Below, piece by piece: positions 22,277-33,440 of a stretch of 64,000 bases of DNA. The notes below the pieces were generated by a model. That model saw only the letters and a list, made by a program, of their open reading frames with translations, did no database searches and was not told the DNA's origin. The DNA is taken from NCBI RefSeq assembly GCF_000516985.1, contig NW_006917092.1, positions 1,070,619 to 1,134,618 of the forward strand, in the 5' to 3' direction. The translations under genes and the position numbers were made by a program. Positions within the stretch are counted from its first letter, which is position 1. The number at the start of each line of letters is the position of its first letter. The stretch is from Pestalotiopsis fici W106-1. Its lineage: Eukaryota > Ascomycota > Sordariomycetes > Amphisphaeriales > Sporocadaceae.

Positions 22277-24155
22277 AGTTGGGGACTTGCATTTCCAATT
22301 GGAGTTGTTGACTAATAGATCCAGGATCCGGGGTTGCTGGCCAGGAGCTATTCTAGAGCTGTTTTGCAGAAACGCGTCTTTTGAGTTTAGAGCACGCGTC
22401 TACCCCTCGGACATGTACTGTGTAATTGAAACAAACGACCTCGCTTCAAAACTGCCGTGATTAGCCATTTCATAAGGATTTCAAACGTCGACGAAAGAAT
22501 ATGAACACAAAATAGTCTTGTTTAATCTGCGACACACGACAATGAATACACACCTACAATTTTTTAGAATCGTGGTAGTGGAAATAGCTCAGAGACGCAA
22601 CGCCGGAGGTTGCACATGTGCTAGTCAAGGCCGCTCACCTCGTCAATAAAATACCTAACCTAGGTTAGTAACATCATTATCTGACTTTGCTCGGTTCATA
22701 ACCCTTTTATTATGCTCTATGCTACAACTCTCCAGATGAAAAAGCCGTCCAACACGACAGCCTGTATATATTGACAGCTGCCTACTTCTCGACCACTTGT
22801 TGCTTAGTACAATCATCCTTGGCTAGTGCCCCTGTCAGCATACACCACCCATAGCACTTGTATACTTTGCTTTGTCCAAGAAACAATTGTTCCGTCTAGC
22901 CATGACATGCCCGCTTCTTTGCATTGCAGTTGCTCCCAATGCACAATAACTACAATTTTCCATTGTTTCTTTCAAATCGCCACACACAATAATCTTCCCC
23001 ATCATAAGATCTACTAGTATTGATACTGCTGCTGGAGAGTAAAATAAAAGAAATAAACTGCAGGCGTCGAATGGAAGCTGCGGTTGAACAAATCGCCAAT
23101 TGCTGCGAGGAAACCCCAAGTGACTGGTCTGACTGGCCAACCGTTGTTTCGCATCATGCATGCACTCAACCATTACCATCACCACTTGTACAGCGTTCGC
23201 CGCCACTCCCCTGTCTTTGCCTTTTACTGGATCAAATCCATACATATGGGATTTGGCCGATCATTTCCACCCTGTAAAATGAATATATATTACTTCTTTT
23301 TGTGAGTCCTAGAAGACTTATTAAATCAAATCATGGAGCTCTGATGGCTTTGCCAGGTTCGTAGACCTGAGTTTGGCAGCAATCATCTCATGGACAAGAT
23401 GTCGACATCGCGCCAGTGCAAATATCTTTCAGGCTCTGCAAATAACCAAGCGTTTGTTGGTCAGTCTTATATTATATGAGATGTCAAGATACTTACTCCT
23501 AAAGACATCTCTTGCAAGCTTTGCGAATGTCTTAGTTCTTGGTAGGATTTGAGATGCTCGAGGCTTACACACTTGACACAGTAGTATAGAAGATGTCAAA
23601 TACATACCAGGTAGTCAGACCATTGCACTATGTCTGAACCCGCGCCATCCGTGCCCAAAAGTCTTGTGCATGTAATTCATTTTTAAGCATGAATCATAGT
23701 GAGTCGACCGATGTTGTGTAACATAAGGCGGGAAGTGAGACTCTTCATTTGCACGAAAGCTGGTGAGCTTTCGTGATTTGACGGGTCGTGTATCCTCCAA
23801 TCCAACAACCCCAATCTCAAATCACCATGCATGTACCCCAACAATGGGAAGTGGTGTTACTTTGGCATGCCACTTTGCTGGTTTTAATAGGTCATGTTTT
23901 GTGCGTAAAAACTAATTGGTGACTTATTTCCAGCTTCACGGGAGGGGGGGGGGATACGGAGCCTTGTAAATATGGGGTCGCGACCGTCACTTGAGCCGCA
24001 ACTCGGATCATAAATCCTTGAACTTCGCATACCTGCTACATATTTAGCCCCAGGTTCTTTTTGTTCTTCTCCATTGCCAACCGACTAGCTGGTAGACATC
24101 CCATCGTTGCTACTCTTCATTGCGTCGTGTGTCCTCGAGGACCGTGTTCGCGACC
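22277..24155. other. Long intergenic region, no gene seen
   Basis: Nearly 1.9 kb between the divergent PIF1-type and BBE-type genes. Short frames occur on both strands but none has a recognisable domain, credible codon pattern or splice structure. There is a G-run near 23943. The proximal ends presumably hold the two promoters. Confidence 0.5.
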
Positions 24156-25883
24156 ATGTTGTTCACCTCTACTCGAGCACTCTTACTTTTCACCACAGCC
24201 ATCGGTATCAGTAGCAGCACAGAGACTCCCGAGAGATGTCGCACCATTCCGGGTGATTCATCATGGCCCAGCTCTTCTAAATGGGATCAGTTCAACCAGA
24301 GTGTAGGCGGAAATCTCGTCGCCACTATACCCATCGCCGCTTTTTGCCACAATACTCTATTTGGCCAGTCCAGCAGTCTGTATGACCCCGATGCGTGCGA
24401 GGCGCTGCGCAATGTGTGGTATTATCCGGAAACACACTTGGTCTCCTCTTCGTCACCCATGGCGTATCCATTCTCCAACAACTCGTGCAACCCCTTCTTG
24501 GACCCGGATACACCCTGCACGATTGGATCTCATGTCGTCTACGCGGTCAATGCCACTAGCAGTGAAGACTTCCAGGCAACTGTTCGGTTCGCCAAAGACA
24601 ATAATATACGACTCGTTATACGTAACACTGGCCACGACTATCTCGGAAAATCCACGGGTGCTCATGCTCTCGGGCTCTGGACTCGCAACCTCAAGTCAAT
24701 GGAACTCATCCAGGATTATCAGACCAGTAATTACAATGGACCGGCCATAAGAATAGGCGCAGGAGCCGAGGTGATTGAAGCCTATGAGTTCGCAGATTCT
24801 CAGGGCTATGTTGTCGTGGGAGGCAACTGTCCAACAGTCGGTCTAGCCGGTGGTTATATCCAGGGTGGAGGTCACGGGCCTCTGTCATCCAAGTTTGGTC
24901 TGGCTACTGACCAGGTGCTTGAATATGAGATAGTGACAGCCGACGGCGAGCTTCTCACGGCTACCGAAACCGAGAATGCAGATCTGTTCTGGGCACTGCG
25001 AGGCGGTGGCGGCAGCACGTTTGGTGTCGTGGTTTCAGTTGTGGTAAAAGCTTTGCCCGACAGCTCTTTCTCGACAGCTTACCTGACGCTACTCAACAAT
25101 GGAACGAATGAGGACGCCTTGTATTCTGCCCTGGTCACTTTTATTGAGACGTTGCCGAATCTGACGGACGCTGGGGCCATTGCCATCTTCCTTGTCAACT
25201 CTCAGGGGTTTTTCCTCAGTCCGGCCATATTCCCTGACGTAACATCCGAGGAGCTGGACGCTCACCTTGGAGCCTTTACCGATGCACTCGATAGTCTTGG
25301 ACTCGCATATACATACAAATCATCGAGCTATCCGACATTCCTGACTACCTTTAATTCTGTGTCAGCCACCATTATGTTCAACGTCTCGGACCAGAACCTA
25401 GGAGGACGGCTTATACCGAGATCCCTTGTAGAAAACAACGACACTGCCGATCTGGTAGAGGCCATGAGGTATATAAGTACGCAAAGTGGCAATGTCTTTA
25501 TCGGAAACGCGTTCAACGTCAAAGGCGGCGTCTCGTCACCCGATGACGTTGCCGCAAACCCTGCATTTAGAGAAGCGCTCTTCAACGCTGCCATCGAAAC
25601 CCCCATTCGTTATTTGGATTGGCCTGCTACTTTGGACAACATGAACAGCATTACGAATGACTTGCTACCGAAGCTAGAGGCGCTTACTCCAGGTGGCGGT
25701 GCCTATCTAAATGAAGGCGATGTGCATCAGCCTAATTTCCAGTCGACTTTCTATGGCGACCACTATAGCCGACTACTCCAGATCAAGCGAAAGTATGACC
25801 CATGTGGTGTTTTCTACGCTGCAACAGCCGTGGGCAGCGAAAGTTGGGCGGAGGATAACGGCAGTAGACTGTGTCGCACTTGA
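24156..25883 (+). CDS. Secreted FAD-linked oxidoreductase, berberine-bridge-enzyme-like
   Basis: This is a single exon of 575 aa. The ATG at 24156 starts a hydrophobic signal peptide (MLFTSTRALLLFTTAIGIS). Residues of about 120-290 form the PCMH-type FAD-binding domain. IRNTGHDYLGKSTG supplies the histidine and GGNCPTVGLAGGYIQGGGHG the cysteine expected for bicovalent FAD. The C-terminal BBE tail is present (YLNEGDVHQPNFQSTFYGDHYSRLLQIKRKYDP split around the substrate pocket). Several N-glycosylation sites fit a secreted enzyme. Relatives oxidise sugars or take part in alkaloid and other secondary metabolism. No biosynthetic core gene lies next to it, so no product is proposed. Confidence 0.9.
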   Translation: MLFTSTRALLLFTTAIGISSSTETPERCRTIPGDSSWPSSSKWDQFNQSVGGNLVATIPIAAFCHNTLFGQSSSLYDPDACEALRNVWYYPETHLVSSSSPMAYPFSNNSCNPFLDPDTPCTIGSHVVYAVNATSSEDFQATVRFAKDNNIRLVIRNTGHDYLGKSTGAHALGLWTRNLKSMELIQDYQTSNYNGPAIRIGAGAEVIEAYEFADSQGYVVVGGNCPTVGLAGGYIQGGGHGPLSSKFGLATDQVLEYEIVTADGELLTATETENADLFWALRGGGGSTFGVVVSVVVKALPDSSFSTAYLTLLNNGTNEDALYSALVTFIETLPNLTDAGAIAIFLVNSQGFFLSPAIFPDVTSEELDAHLGAFTDALDSLGLAYTYKSSSYPTFLTTFNSVSATIMFNVSDQNLGGRLIPRSLVENNDTADLVEAMRYISTQSGNVFIGNAFNVKGGVSSPDDVAANPAFREALFNAAIETPIRYLDWPATLDNMNSITNDLLPKLEALTPGGGAYLNEGDVHQPNFQSTFYGDHYSRLLQIKRKYDPCGVFYAATAVGSESWAEDNGSRLCRT

Positions 25884-26169
25884 CTTGGTTGATCTCTGGT
25901 GTAAGGGGCTAGCTGCTCATTGGAGTAGTTTAAACGCGATGTGGTAGACTCTGGTTCGGTGAGCTCGCAGCTCTGTGGAAGTGAAGCTGGTAGGATGGCA
26001 TGTCAAAGCACGCGTCAAAGTCTATTGGGCGTGATTCAGAGCATTGCAATGAATGGTTTAATGCCAGTGAGAAGCATCGCTCAGTAGTGCTACTATATAG
26101 CGGTGATGTAGGGTTTTAGAAGAGTGGTGAAAAAGGATGGTATTACAAGCCTCCTCTGGTAAAGGGCTG
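25884..26169. other. Intergenic region between convergent sequences
   Basis: About 290 bp between the BBE-like gene and the GMC remnant. Nothing recognisable is seen. Confidence 0.5.
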
Positions 26170-26800
26170 TAGTCACCGGTACTTTGAGCGGTTATACCTT
26201 GCCTGGAGCCCAAAGTTCCCTGCATTCATGGGGATGCAGCTGGCCCATGCATACCTAGTAGACCAAATCCACTGGCGAGGCTGGCTGAACAGGTCACCGG
26301 GATCTTGATGAACTGTGACCAGGATATTCGGTCGTAGATAAGGCGGCAGATCGTCACCTGTCCAGTCCTCCATGTTCCACGAGTCAAAGTCGCGCTGCTG
26401 AGCTCTGATGTATATCATCAGGTTGATGGACGAGCCAGCTCCAAGCGTGTTCCCAACTTGGATCATGGATTCTCTATCCCCGAGTTGGCTTTCCTTGACG
26501 GCCTTGTGGAAGAGTATTCTGGAGTTATTAGGCAACTGGTTCTGCCGCCTTAGGGCAGGGTAGATGACATTCGATGCTTTGTAGTTATCGCGGCCACTCT
26601 AAACCACTAGAATGGAGAGCTCGGGCGCGGCATCGGCCAGCCTGGATGCGATGAAACACGCTGCCGTTCCCCCTAGAGATGGTACTTAGTGACATTCCGT
26701 AGCACACGTATGAACAATTCACAAATGCCGCCAGCAATGATGATGTCAACCTTGAGTGACCTGAGATCTTTGGCGTTGAAGACTGGAATATGTTCGATAC
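26170..26800 (-). pseudogene. GMC oxidoreductase, N-terminal remnant
   Basis: Read on the minus strand, the fragments follow the order of a GMC (aryl-alcohol/glucose oxidase-like) flavoprotein. First comes VDIIIAGG (start of the ADP-binding fold). After a probable intron ending CTCTAG comes GTAACFIASRLADAAPELSILVV, and then an in-frame TAG where the family has an acidic residue. The frame reopens and reaches VGNTLGAGSSINLMIYIRA and FDSWNMEDWTGDDLPPYL, the conserved GMC block 1. Everything beyond about residue 200 of the family is missing. The nonsense codon and truncation make this a decayed gene; function is lost. Confidence 0.75.
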
Positions 26801-27027
26801 GTCAAGGTAGCCTGGTTCGTATCCGTGAGGTAGCGGGCGGATAAATCGAAACACGGAGGCTAGTAGAGAGGACAATGTGGGTATATAGTTCGCTCTTTAG
26901 CACCTCTCTTTTGTAGACTAGAGATTAACTAAGACATCTTTTAATGCTTCCTCGATCATCTTCTTCAGTTCCCCCTTCCCACATCGGCTCAGGTGAGAAA
27001 TGCGTACCTAAATAATGGAAAATCTTG

Positions 27028-29232
27028 TTATGCGCTTAAACAGAGATGTTGAAAGACTTGTACCGTTGGATCCAACTCGCCCTGTTCCCACATATCTCCG
27101 AACTTGAAACCGCAGGCACTTTCTAAAACATACCTTCCTTCTCCTACTTCCGTGGCAAATACTAGAATTTGTTTCCCGAAGTCCCGTTCTTGGGCGTCTT
27201 CGCTGGGTTTCAGTATAAATGCCTTTCCTCGGATATGTGGCCGATATCTCATGCACAGAAGGCCCCCCACTTGCCCGGAAAAGTCTGTGAACTCAAGCTG
27301 ATGATAACCGCCCAAAACATCATCTTCTTGAGGGCCTTTCTCCACATGTCTCTCTTCTACTTTGATTTCACATGCTCTCAAGGTCAGGTTTCCATCGTCA
27401 TCAACGCTAGGTTGCTCCGCTTTGCAAATGTACCCGATTTGTGAGATCTGGGAGGGCTTCCATCTGACAACGGAATCCATCCGAGGAATCCACGACCTTG
27501 GCCCTCGATCCTCGCGCCCAGCCAATAAAATCTCTGCTCCAAGAATGCCACATCGTATAGCCTCGCAGAAAATGCCTCTGAGATCTGTGGCCATGTTTAT
27601 TTTCAGGCTTTCCGACGATGCAGTCAGTCCAAGTATACCTAATATTTTGTCGCGCGGCTCACTGCACTTTCTCAGCTGCGTGCGGTCCATCAACGTGGCC
27701 AGAGGTACTTTGATACTGTTGGCACTTGGTTCCCAGTTATGGCGGCTGCATGCTGTCCATGATCGCTGGAAGGTATGTCTATATGACCATCTTTCTTCTT
27801 CGGTGCATTCTCCCCATGGCCGGTTGAAGCGGACTGAGTAGTATGGTGGTAAGGCAACGTCGCACTTGATTGGCTCTTCGTATTCCGCGGCCCAGGACAT
27901 GAAATTCAACCAGCTTGCACTTAGCCCGGTGTTCATCTCAGCGGCAAAAACCTGAGGGTTTCTACTTAGAGCGCCCTCCTGATAAGTCCATACTCTGTCG
28001 TGCCAGGTGTCCTGCTTCCACATCCGTAGGCCGTGATGTTTGCGCAATTGTTCTGGTATGGCCACTAAATGTCTATTAAGTTTGACTTTAGGGATATCAA
28101 CGACCTTGCTGGCAGGGTAAATAAGAGTTGTATGTGCGCCAGCATAATACGATCCCATGCGAGAAATCTCCAAGGCTTTCTCAGCGGGGTCGTTTTGGTT
28201 GATGCAAACTCTGTCGACCCACAAACTGGTTGGGGCTCCGACCGCAGCTGCGGACTTTTGCATATCTTTCAGGGTATCGTCACCCTTAAACTCGCTCCAC
28301 AGGTATGAGACCGCCGTATATTCTTTTTTTTCTTTAGAAAGTGGCATTAAGCGCAGTGGTGCGATGAACGACCGATCTTGTGCCATCTGTCGCTTAGATG
28401 AGTTGGTAGTAACCCAACAAGCTGGACACAGTAGATCCAGATATACAGGTCGTACAGGCCTCACATAGTACTCGAGGCCTGACTGCCGTAGATCGATGAA
28501 ACCATCCTCGCATCTGGTAAGTGCAGTGAGGTTGACAACACTGTCTAACATTTCTCGCGGCAGCCAATGACTAGCTCCTGAGGGAATGCTAGCTCTAACG
28601 CCGCGGTCGATCAAGTTGGACACAGTAGCTATCCCGATCATGGTGCTCAATATGCTTCTGGCTGTGTCGAAGCTGTCGGTGTGATCCGTGCCCCCTGTAG
28701 CGTTGTCGAGCTCGCTGTCTTCTCCGTCATCCTGCGTCGCAGCAGTGAGTAATTCTAGCGCCAGACCAGCCCGGCCTTGACAACGCAATAACACGAAACC
28801 CTTGTCGTAGAGAATTCTCGCTATTATCTCCTTGCCAGCGATTACAGTGACCTCTATCTCGCCGTCACTGGACGCTTTTCGTATAGTCAGCTTCAACTCA
28901 CGAATCAAGGTCCAGGTCTCCTGTTGACCTGCGCCATCGCTTATGAATACACAAAGCCTTTTCCCTGACCAAGACTGCATCAAGTGTCCGCCTTCGCTTG
29001 TTTCTGTCCTGAATATCAACTTTGTGAGAGCCTGATCTGCGTGAGAGTCGTGGTCCCCCTGACAAGCTCGCGCTCGTTCCTCTAGGTTCAGCAAAGTTTC
29101 GTTACACCTCTGCAAAATTTCGGCGTTTGTTTTACTTGCTAGTAATGAGTGGAAATAGCATTCATCATCCTGATTTGGTTGTCTCAAGCCTAGGTGCTTA
29201 GCGATGCGTGACGCCTCCTCAAATCGAGTCAT
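27028..29232 (-). CDS. HET-domain (heterokaryon incompatibility) protein
   Basis: This is a single frame of 734 codons from the ATG at 29232. The HET domain lies in the central part (from about residue 310). It includes YTAVSYLWSEFKGDD, LWVDRVCINQNDPAEKALEISRMGSYYAGA and DRVWTYQEGALS, which match the three conserved blocks of the domain. About 300 residues before it (acidic, helical, with IGIATVSNLIDRGV) have no recognised family. The C-terminus FGDMWEQGELDP resembles the usual end of long HET proteins. Proteins of this class trigger incompatibility cell death when combined with a non-self partner. A partner gene cannot be named here, although an NLR and a STAND-like gene lie in the same window. 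Confidence 0.88.
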   Translation of the reverse strand: MTRFEEASRIAKHLGLRQPNQDDECYFHSLLASKTNAEILQRCNETLLNLEERARACQGDHDSHADQALTKLIFRTETSEGGHLMQSWSGKRLCVFISDGAGQQETWTLIRELKLTIRKASSDGEIEVTVIAGKEIIARILYDKGFVLLRCQGRAGLALELLTAATQDDGEDSELDNATGGTDHTDSFDTARSILSTMIGIATVSNLIDRGVRASIPSGASHWLPREMLDSVVNLTALTRCEDGFIDLRQSGLEYYVRPVRPVYLDLLCPACWVTTNSSKRQMAQDRSFIAPLRLMPLSKEKKEYTAVSYLWSEFKGDDTLKDMQKSAAAVGAPTSLWVDRVCINQNDPAEKALEISRMGSYYAGAHTTLIYPASKVVDIPKVKLNRHLVAIPEQLRKHHGLRMWKQDTWHDRVWTYQEGALSRNPQVFAAEMNTGLSASWLNFMSWAAEYEEPIKCDVALPPYYSVRFNRPWGECTEEERWSYRHTFQRSWTACSRHNWEPSANSIKVPLATLMDRTQLRKCSEPRDKILGILGLTASSESLKINMATDLRGIFCEAIRCGILGAEILLAGREDRGPRSWIPRMDSVVRWKPSQISQIGYICKAEQPSVDDDGNLTLRACEIKVEERHVEKGPQEDDVLGGYHQLEFTDFSGQVGGLLCMRYRPHIRGKAFILKPSEDAQERDFGKQILVFATEVGEGRYVLESACGFKFGDMWEQGELDPTVQVFQHLCLSA

Positions 29233-30343
29233 TTGGCCATCGTGTCTGGAATGATTTCAATTTATGTTGCCGTAACACACACAATGTTTACTTACCTGGA
29301 GTATGCCTTCTCCATAATTGAAATCTAGTAAGACAAGGACTCGTACCTAGTACTTTATCGACCTCTGTCCAACATAAACGGATGGCGATATTTGGTTGAA
29401 GGGGTATGGTGTTGGCAGATCCGATTGCCGGATGTTGTTGTAATGGCGAAACAGGCTACTTCCTAGGAACGGACTAGCGAAGCAGATCGATAAGTTGGTT
29501 CGGCTTGGGGAAAGTGCGGGCGCCCAGAATAAGTACTAGTTAGGTACCCAGGTAGATAATGGTGCGGCTGCAAAAGCTGTGCCATTGACTTCCCTTGTGC
29601 GACTGAGACGAATGCGAAATAAAGCAAGAAACGTTGCAGATAGGGTGGCGTACTATGCTTAATAGTTGTACAGCATCTCATAGTTACTACGGTTTTCCCG
29701 CCTTCTTACTTCTACAGCCCACTTTTCCATAGATTCAGTGCCCCAGCGTAGATTGACAGATCAGCCAGATCAGCCAGATCAGCACTCTTCGTGACTATAG
29801 CTTTGGTAGATTCATTCACTATTTTGGCCCACTTCGTTTATTTCCCGTGATCGCACGTGTACCTGTACTTCCACGGCCCTCTGGGGCCTTACAGTGGCGT
29901 TGGTCGGGCAGCTTGTCGAAGTAGGCTGAGCTCTTGGCACTTTCTCTCCTTGCATAATGTATTGTTTCACTGTTAGTACGAAACGACCACGTTCATTAAT
30001 CTGATTGGAGAAAAAGACGATACTTCGCCAGCTTAAGCGAGCGTAATTACAACTCTCGCATGACGCTCGATTACCTGTAGCTGCCCCTGGAATAAAAGCG
30101 AGCTGTGGGTTACCGTCTGCCGTATCACCGGAAGTGACGAGAGTCCACTTTCGCCGGGTAGATATATGCTTAAACCGCCAGATTGGTTCTCAAATGGTTG
30201 ACAGCTGGGGAATCCCCGGACTTGTGTATTTTTGCTCCTGAGCTTTTTCTTTTGCTTCCTGTTCATCCTAGGTCATTTCAACAGTGTAGCACAGTGAATA
30301 TGTAGTCATGGCCCGTGGGTGTGGAAGTGCTGCGTGCGGGGGT
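29233..30343. other. Intergenic region with a short tandem repeat
   Basis: About 1.1 kb. A 9-bp unit (CAGATCAGC) is repeated about three times near 29758-29785. No coding frame is supported. Confidence 0.45.
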
Positions 30344-30740
30344 TTATCCATTGCTGGTCACGGCTAAAATCATTCCAGTCCAATTCCTCATTTCGTTAGA
30401 TGGTTCATAATCTCTACTGTCCTTGCCTTCAGCTGCACCTGGCTCCATGCTGACCATTGATGAGCCACTGCTAAAGGATATGATAACTCGGTCATCAAAA
30501 GTGGCGCTAGGGACGATTTCTAAGATCAACTTTTGGGCCCGGTGTAACCCTAGGTAAGCAGCATGACTGCGGCAAGAAAAAGGGCAGGACACCACAACCA
30601 GCGCTACCGGCAAGGATATCCAACTCCATTGTACGCTGATAAAAGTCACTTGCGTCAATACGCGGCCTGTGATCTTCGCTGTACGAGGTCCCGAGAGCAT
30701 ACGGTCGGAAATGGCAGCCGAGATGTTTGCCACGCTCGTT
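30344..30740 (-). pseudogene. Decayed C-terminus of a DUF3176-like membrane protein
   Basis: On the minus strand, ANISAAISDRMLSG and then VTFISVQWSWISLPVALVVV match the last conserved region of DUF3176 proteins. The intact copy at 2.3-4.5 kb has the comparable HWHWISLPVMVWLLGVVSW. After the membrane segment the frame has to shift to reach a KSSLAPLL-like piece, which in this family follows the membrane segment closely, and stops intervene. The rest of the gene is not found upstream. I read it as a remnant. Confidence 0.5.
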
Positions 30741-30855
30741 GAAATATCCTGGCTAATTTAAAGAGCCACATCGGCCCAAAGTGACAATATTTGGCTCTAC
30801 TGGCTACTCGCAATGTATCCTTTCATTGCACACTTTATTGCTCTGTAACTTATAA

Positions 30856-32118
30856 TCACGGAAGATTCTCAATCCTTATCATACTGACCCATATGTTCTC
30901 CTTGTTCTCACTATACGCGACGACTAGATTGTCCCCCACTCTCACCGCCGCTGGGTAGCTGAAACCTCGATTCTTGTAGTCTCGGGTATCAGGAGCGATT
31001 TGCTCACTCGCGTTGGTTCTGAGAACACCAACACCCCGATATTGCTGCAAACCTAGACCTCGCGCCGTGGCGATCGACAAGGGCTGCCTTACCAGCTCGG
31101 TATTATTCCTCGGATTTGAAATCAGAACATGTGTCTTGTCATCCTCTGGGCCGGTAATATCCAACAAGAACTGTTTCGTCTTGGCATCAGGAATATTAGT
31201 CTCTAGAATGCGGTTGCCATATCGGTGCTCGGAGACGGGATACCAGTCCAGCCCCGTGGAGGAATATTCTACCCATATCTTCATCGTGTTGTTGACAGCC
31301 GTAATGTCACGCCAAAACCGCTGCCAGACGCCCAGTTCCTCGACCCACACTGCAAAGGTGTTTTCCTGCATGTAGTTGACGCCATTCTCGGTGTACATGT
31401 TGCCGTTGTAGAGCCATGCACTCCAGGCAGGTACGTGATCTGGTTTCTGTAAAATCTCTCTCAGTGCTGCCGCATCTTCGCAGTACTTCATCCCGTACTT
31501 GGACCCGTACACAGTACCGGGGTAGCCAACGTAGTCTGTCCAGTTGGTCTTCTCTACCCAGCAAGGGTCACCGGCGATTGAGCCATCGTAGCTGATTGGT
31601 CGCGCAACGCGACCGGCGCCGTGATTCCCGCTACCCAGAGCGCCGGCGCACCAAAAGTTCGTGGTCTCGCCAATGGCAAAGAGCGTCTCGTTGTAGTCAA
31701 GGATGGTCAGGCCGCCTAGCGCTCGCTGCTGGATTCCCTCATTACACCAGTAGCTAAAGTTCAGCTCGGCAGACTGGTTGGGGAGCAAGGCCGATGGTAG
31801 GATTTCCGCTGAAGGGCTCCATGTGAAGCCTCCATCTTGTGAGGTGGTCAGCCAGATCTGCTGGCCCATGCTGTCTTCGTCGATCAGAGCGGACGAGTGT
31901 ATTAGGTAGACGGAGTTGTTGCGGGCATAGATTTCAGGATGGTGTGCGTATGTGCGTCCGTGGGCAACTCCATTATACACTTCAATGTCAGATAGGGTAG
32001 GCAACTGGGGCCAGCCAGCGTATAATGCATCGCTGTAGTTGAGTGGAGGCGTGACATTCCAGTAGTTTGTAAAGCTTGGCAAGTCGGCTACGGAATCAGC
32101 GGCCACCATTGGGATCAT
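30856..32118 (-). CDS. BNR/sialidase-fold protein, probably exported or wall-associated
   Basis: The frame ends at 30856. The first ATG in it is at 32118, giving 420 aa; upstream codons without an ATG extend to 32187 behind a possible acceptor (TTGCTACAG), so a first exon with a signal peptide may be missing from this call. The protein has one clear Asp-box (SQDGGFTW) of sialidase/BNR beta-propellers and other propeller-like strands (VYLIHSSALIDEDSMGQQIW; WVEYSSTGLDWYPVSE). Many N-glycosylation sites suggest secretion. The catalytic set of true sialidases cannot be confirmed by eye. The family is hypothetical in most fungi. Confidence 0.65.
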   Translation of the reverse strand: MIPMVAADSVADLPSFTNYWNVTPPLNYSDALYAGWPQLPTLSDIEVYNGVAHGRTYAHHPEIYARNNSVYLIHSSALIDEDSMGQQIWLTTSQDGGFTWSPSAEILPSALLPNQSAELNFSYWCNEGIQQRALGGLTILDYNETLFAIGETTNFWCAGALGSGNHGAGRVARPISYDGSIAGDPCWVEKTNWTDYVGYPGTVYGSKYGMKYCEDAAALREILQKPDHVPAWSAWLYNGNMYTENGVNYMQENTFAVWVEELGVWQRFWRDITAVNNTMKIWVEYSSTGLDWYPVSEHRYGNRILETNIPDAKTKQFLLDITGPEDDKTHVLISNPRNNTELVRQPLSIATARGLGLQQYRGVGVLRTNASEQIAPDTRDYKNRGFSYPAAVRVGDNLVVAYSENKENIWVSMIRIENLP

Positions 32119-32909
32119 GTTGTGCGAGAGATTGATGGTATATAACAGTGTCGTGATGTGTTTCTTTGTATGTGTAGGCTGTAGCAAATCAATCTAGCAT
32201 GAAATGCTGAGTTCATTGAGCCCATTAAAGGATATTTTGGTCTACCCGTTGGCACAGGACTGAGTCGCGAGGTTGCTATCGCCATAGGTTGCATCGTGCA
32301 TATATGCACAGTGCAACGTTGCAGTGTGGAGATGGTTGCACATGTGGAGATATCGCTTCAAAGTCATGTCTATCAATTCTCTTCATATGTTCATCCACGG
32401 GCTGGAACAAGGGGTGAAATCCATCAATTATATCGAAAAATGCCGAAAGAACACCGATAACTAACATAGTTATTGACTACCTAGATAGGGGTTTAGATAC
32501 TCTGAATTCAAATCATTTGTTCTAATCAAATATTTGGTACTGGCGATACTAGAAGTCCATCTCATGCTAGATTGACTGGGAAAAATGTCTAAAGCTAATT
32601 TGACTGATGAAATTGATCAGGATCTAACCATATCTTCTTGAGGTCCCCGATAGGCCGGCACCTGGGTAGGCATTGGGTAATCTCACCCTTTACGACAAAA
32701 AAGTGCGAAAAGCAATCAATCGTATCTCGGAATTTGAGATTTCTATGCTTTTTCATATATAAACCAACTGGTAAAAGGCTGCAAGATGTCCAAACCAGAC
32801 ATCCTATTTGCGGACTCTTTGCCACTACTCAGATAATTGATACATACCTAGGTATCGACCCGGCAAGCATTTCTGCATTAACTTCATTTCCACCATCTTG
32901 GATGCGGAT
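32119..32909. other. Intergenic region, no gene seen
   Basis: About 0.8 kb upstream of the sialidase-like gene. It may include a short first exon of that gene, as noted there. No other feature is supported. Confidence 0.4.
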
Positions 32910-33440
32910 CTAGACTTTCGCAACCCTGTTTGGTAACGCATCTACGTCCACAAACCCGTAGTCTACGTTGTCTAGGGACACACCATGTCTGTGCGGATGG
33001 ACCTCGTGATGTCCTTCATTGTCCCAAAAGCAAAATGCGGTGATCCATCCTGTCAAAGCGTTTTTCTTGCGGTCGACGTTGCAAATTTGATTCCAGAAGT
33101 CTCGTGCATCGGCGCATACAGGTTTGTCAAAACTTCGGATGAAGTGTCTGATAACAGGTTGAAGAATCTGACCAAGTGCAAGCGACTGTCCGCCAAAGCA
33201 GACAAGCTTATGTATCGATGCGAGAAAGCATTTTCTGGTGCCCGAATCCCATGCCTCGCGCACTCTCTTTACGCCTGTCTCTGTACGGGTTCTAAGATGC
33301 TGTCACTCCTCTATTTCTCCCTGCTCGTTGGCGTCGAAAAGGGCTTCCCCAGTAAACCCTCCGACAGCAGTTGCGTTGACCATCATGTTCCTGACTTACA
33401 GGAAATATGTCAAGCTATACCTTGCTCGATACTTTCGTGA
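32910..33440 (-). pseudogene. DUF4419 family protein, decayed fragment
   Basis: The minus-strand frame at 32910-33263 contains LQPVIRHFIRSFDKP, RDFWNQIC and GWITAFCFWDNEG. These are the most conserved blocks of fungal DUF4419 proteins, in the right order and spacing, with VDYGFVDVDALPN near the end. Upstream (33264-33440) a weaker match to the family's N-terminal helix (ESIEQGIA-stop-HIS) carries stop codons and no consistent frame. The missing N-terminal half and the stops argue for a remnant. The function of the family is unknown. Confidence 0.6.

Noticed and set aside
22835..23245. A 136-codon minus-strand frame
   Set aside because: No family signature, and overlapping frames of similar length exist on the other strand in the same intergenic stretch.
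32985..33440. A 151-codon plus-strand frame
   Set aside because: The opposite strand carries the DUF4419 text with conserved motifs, so this frame is its shadow.
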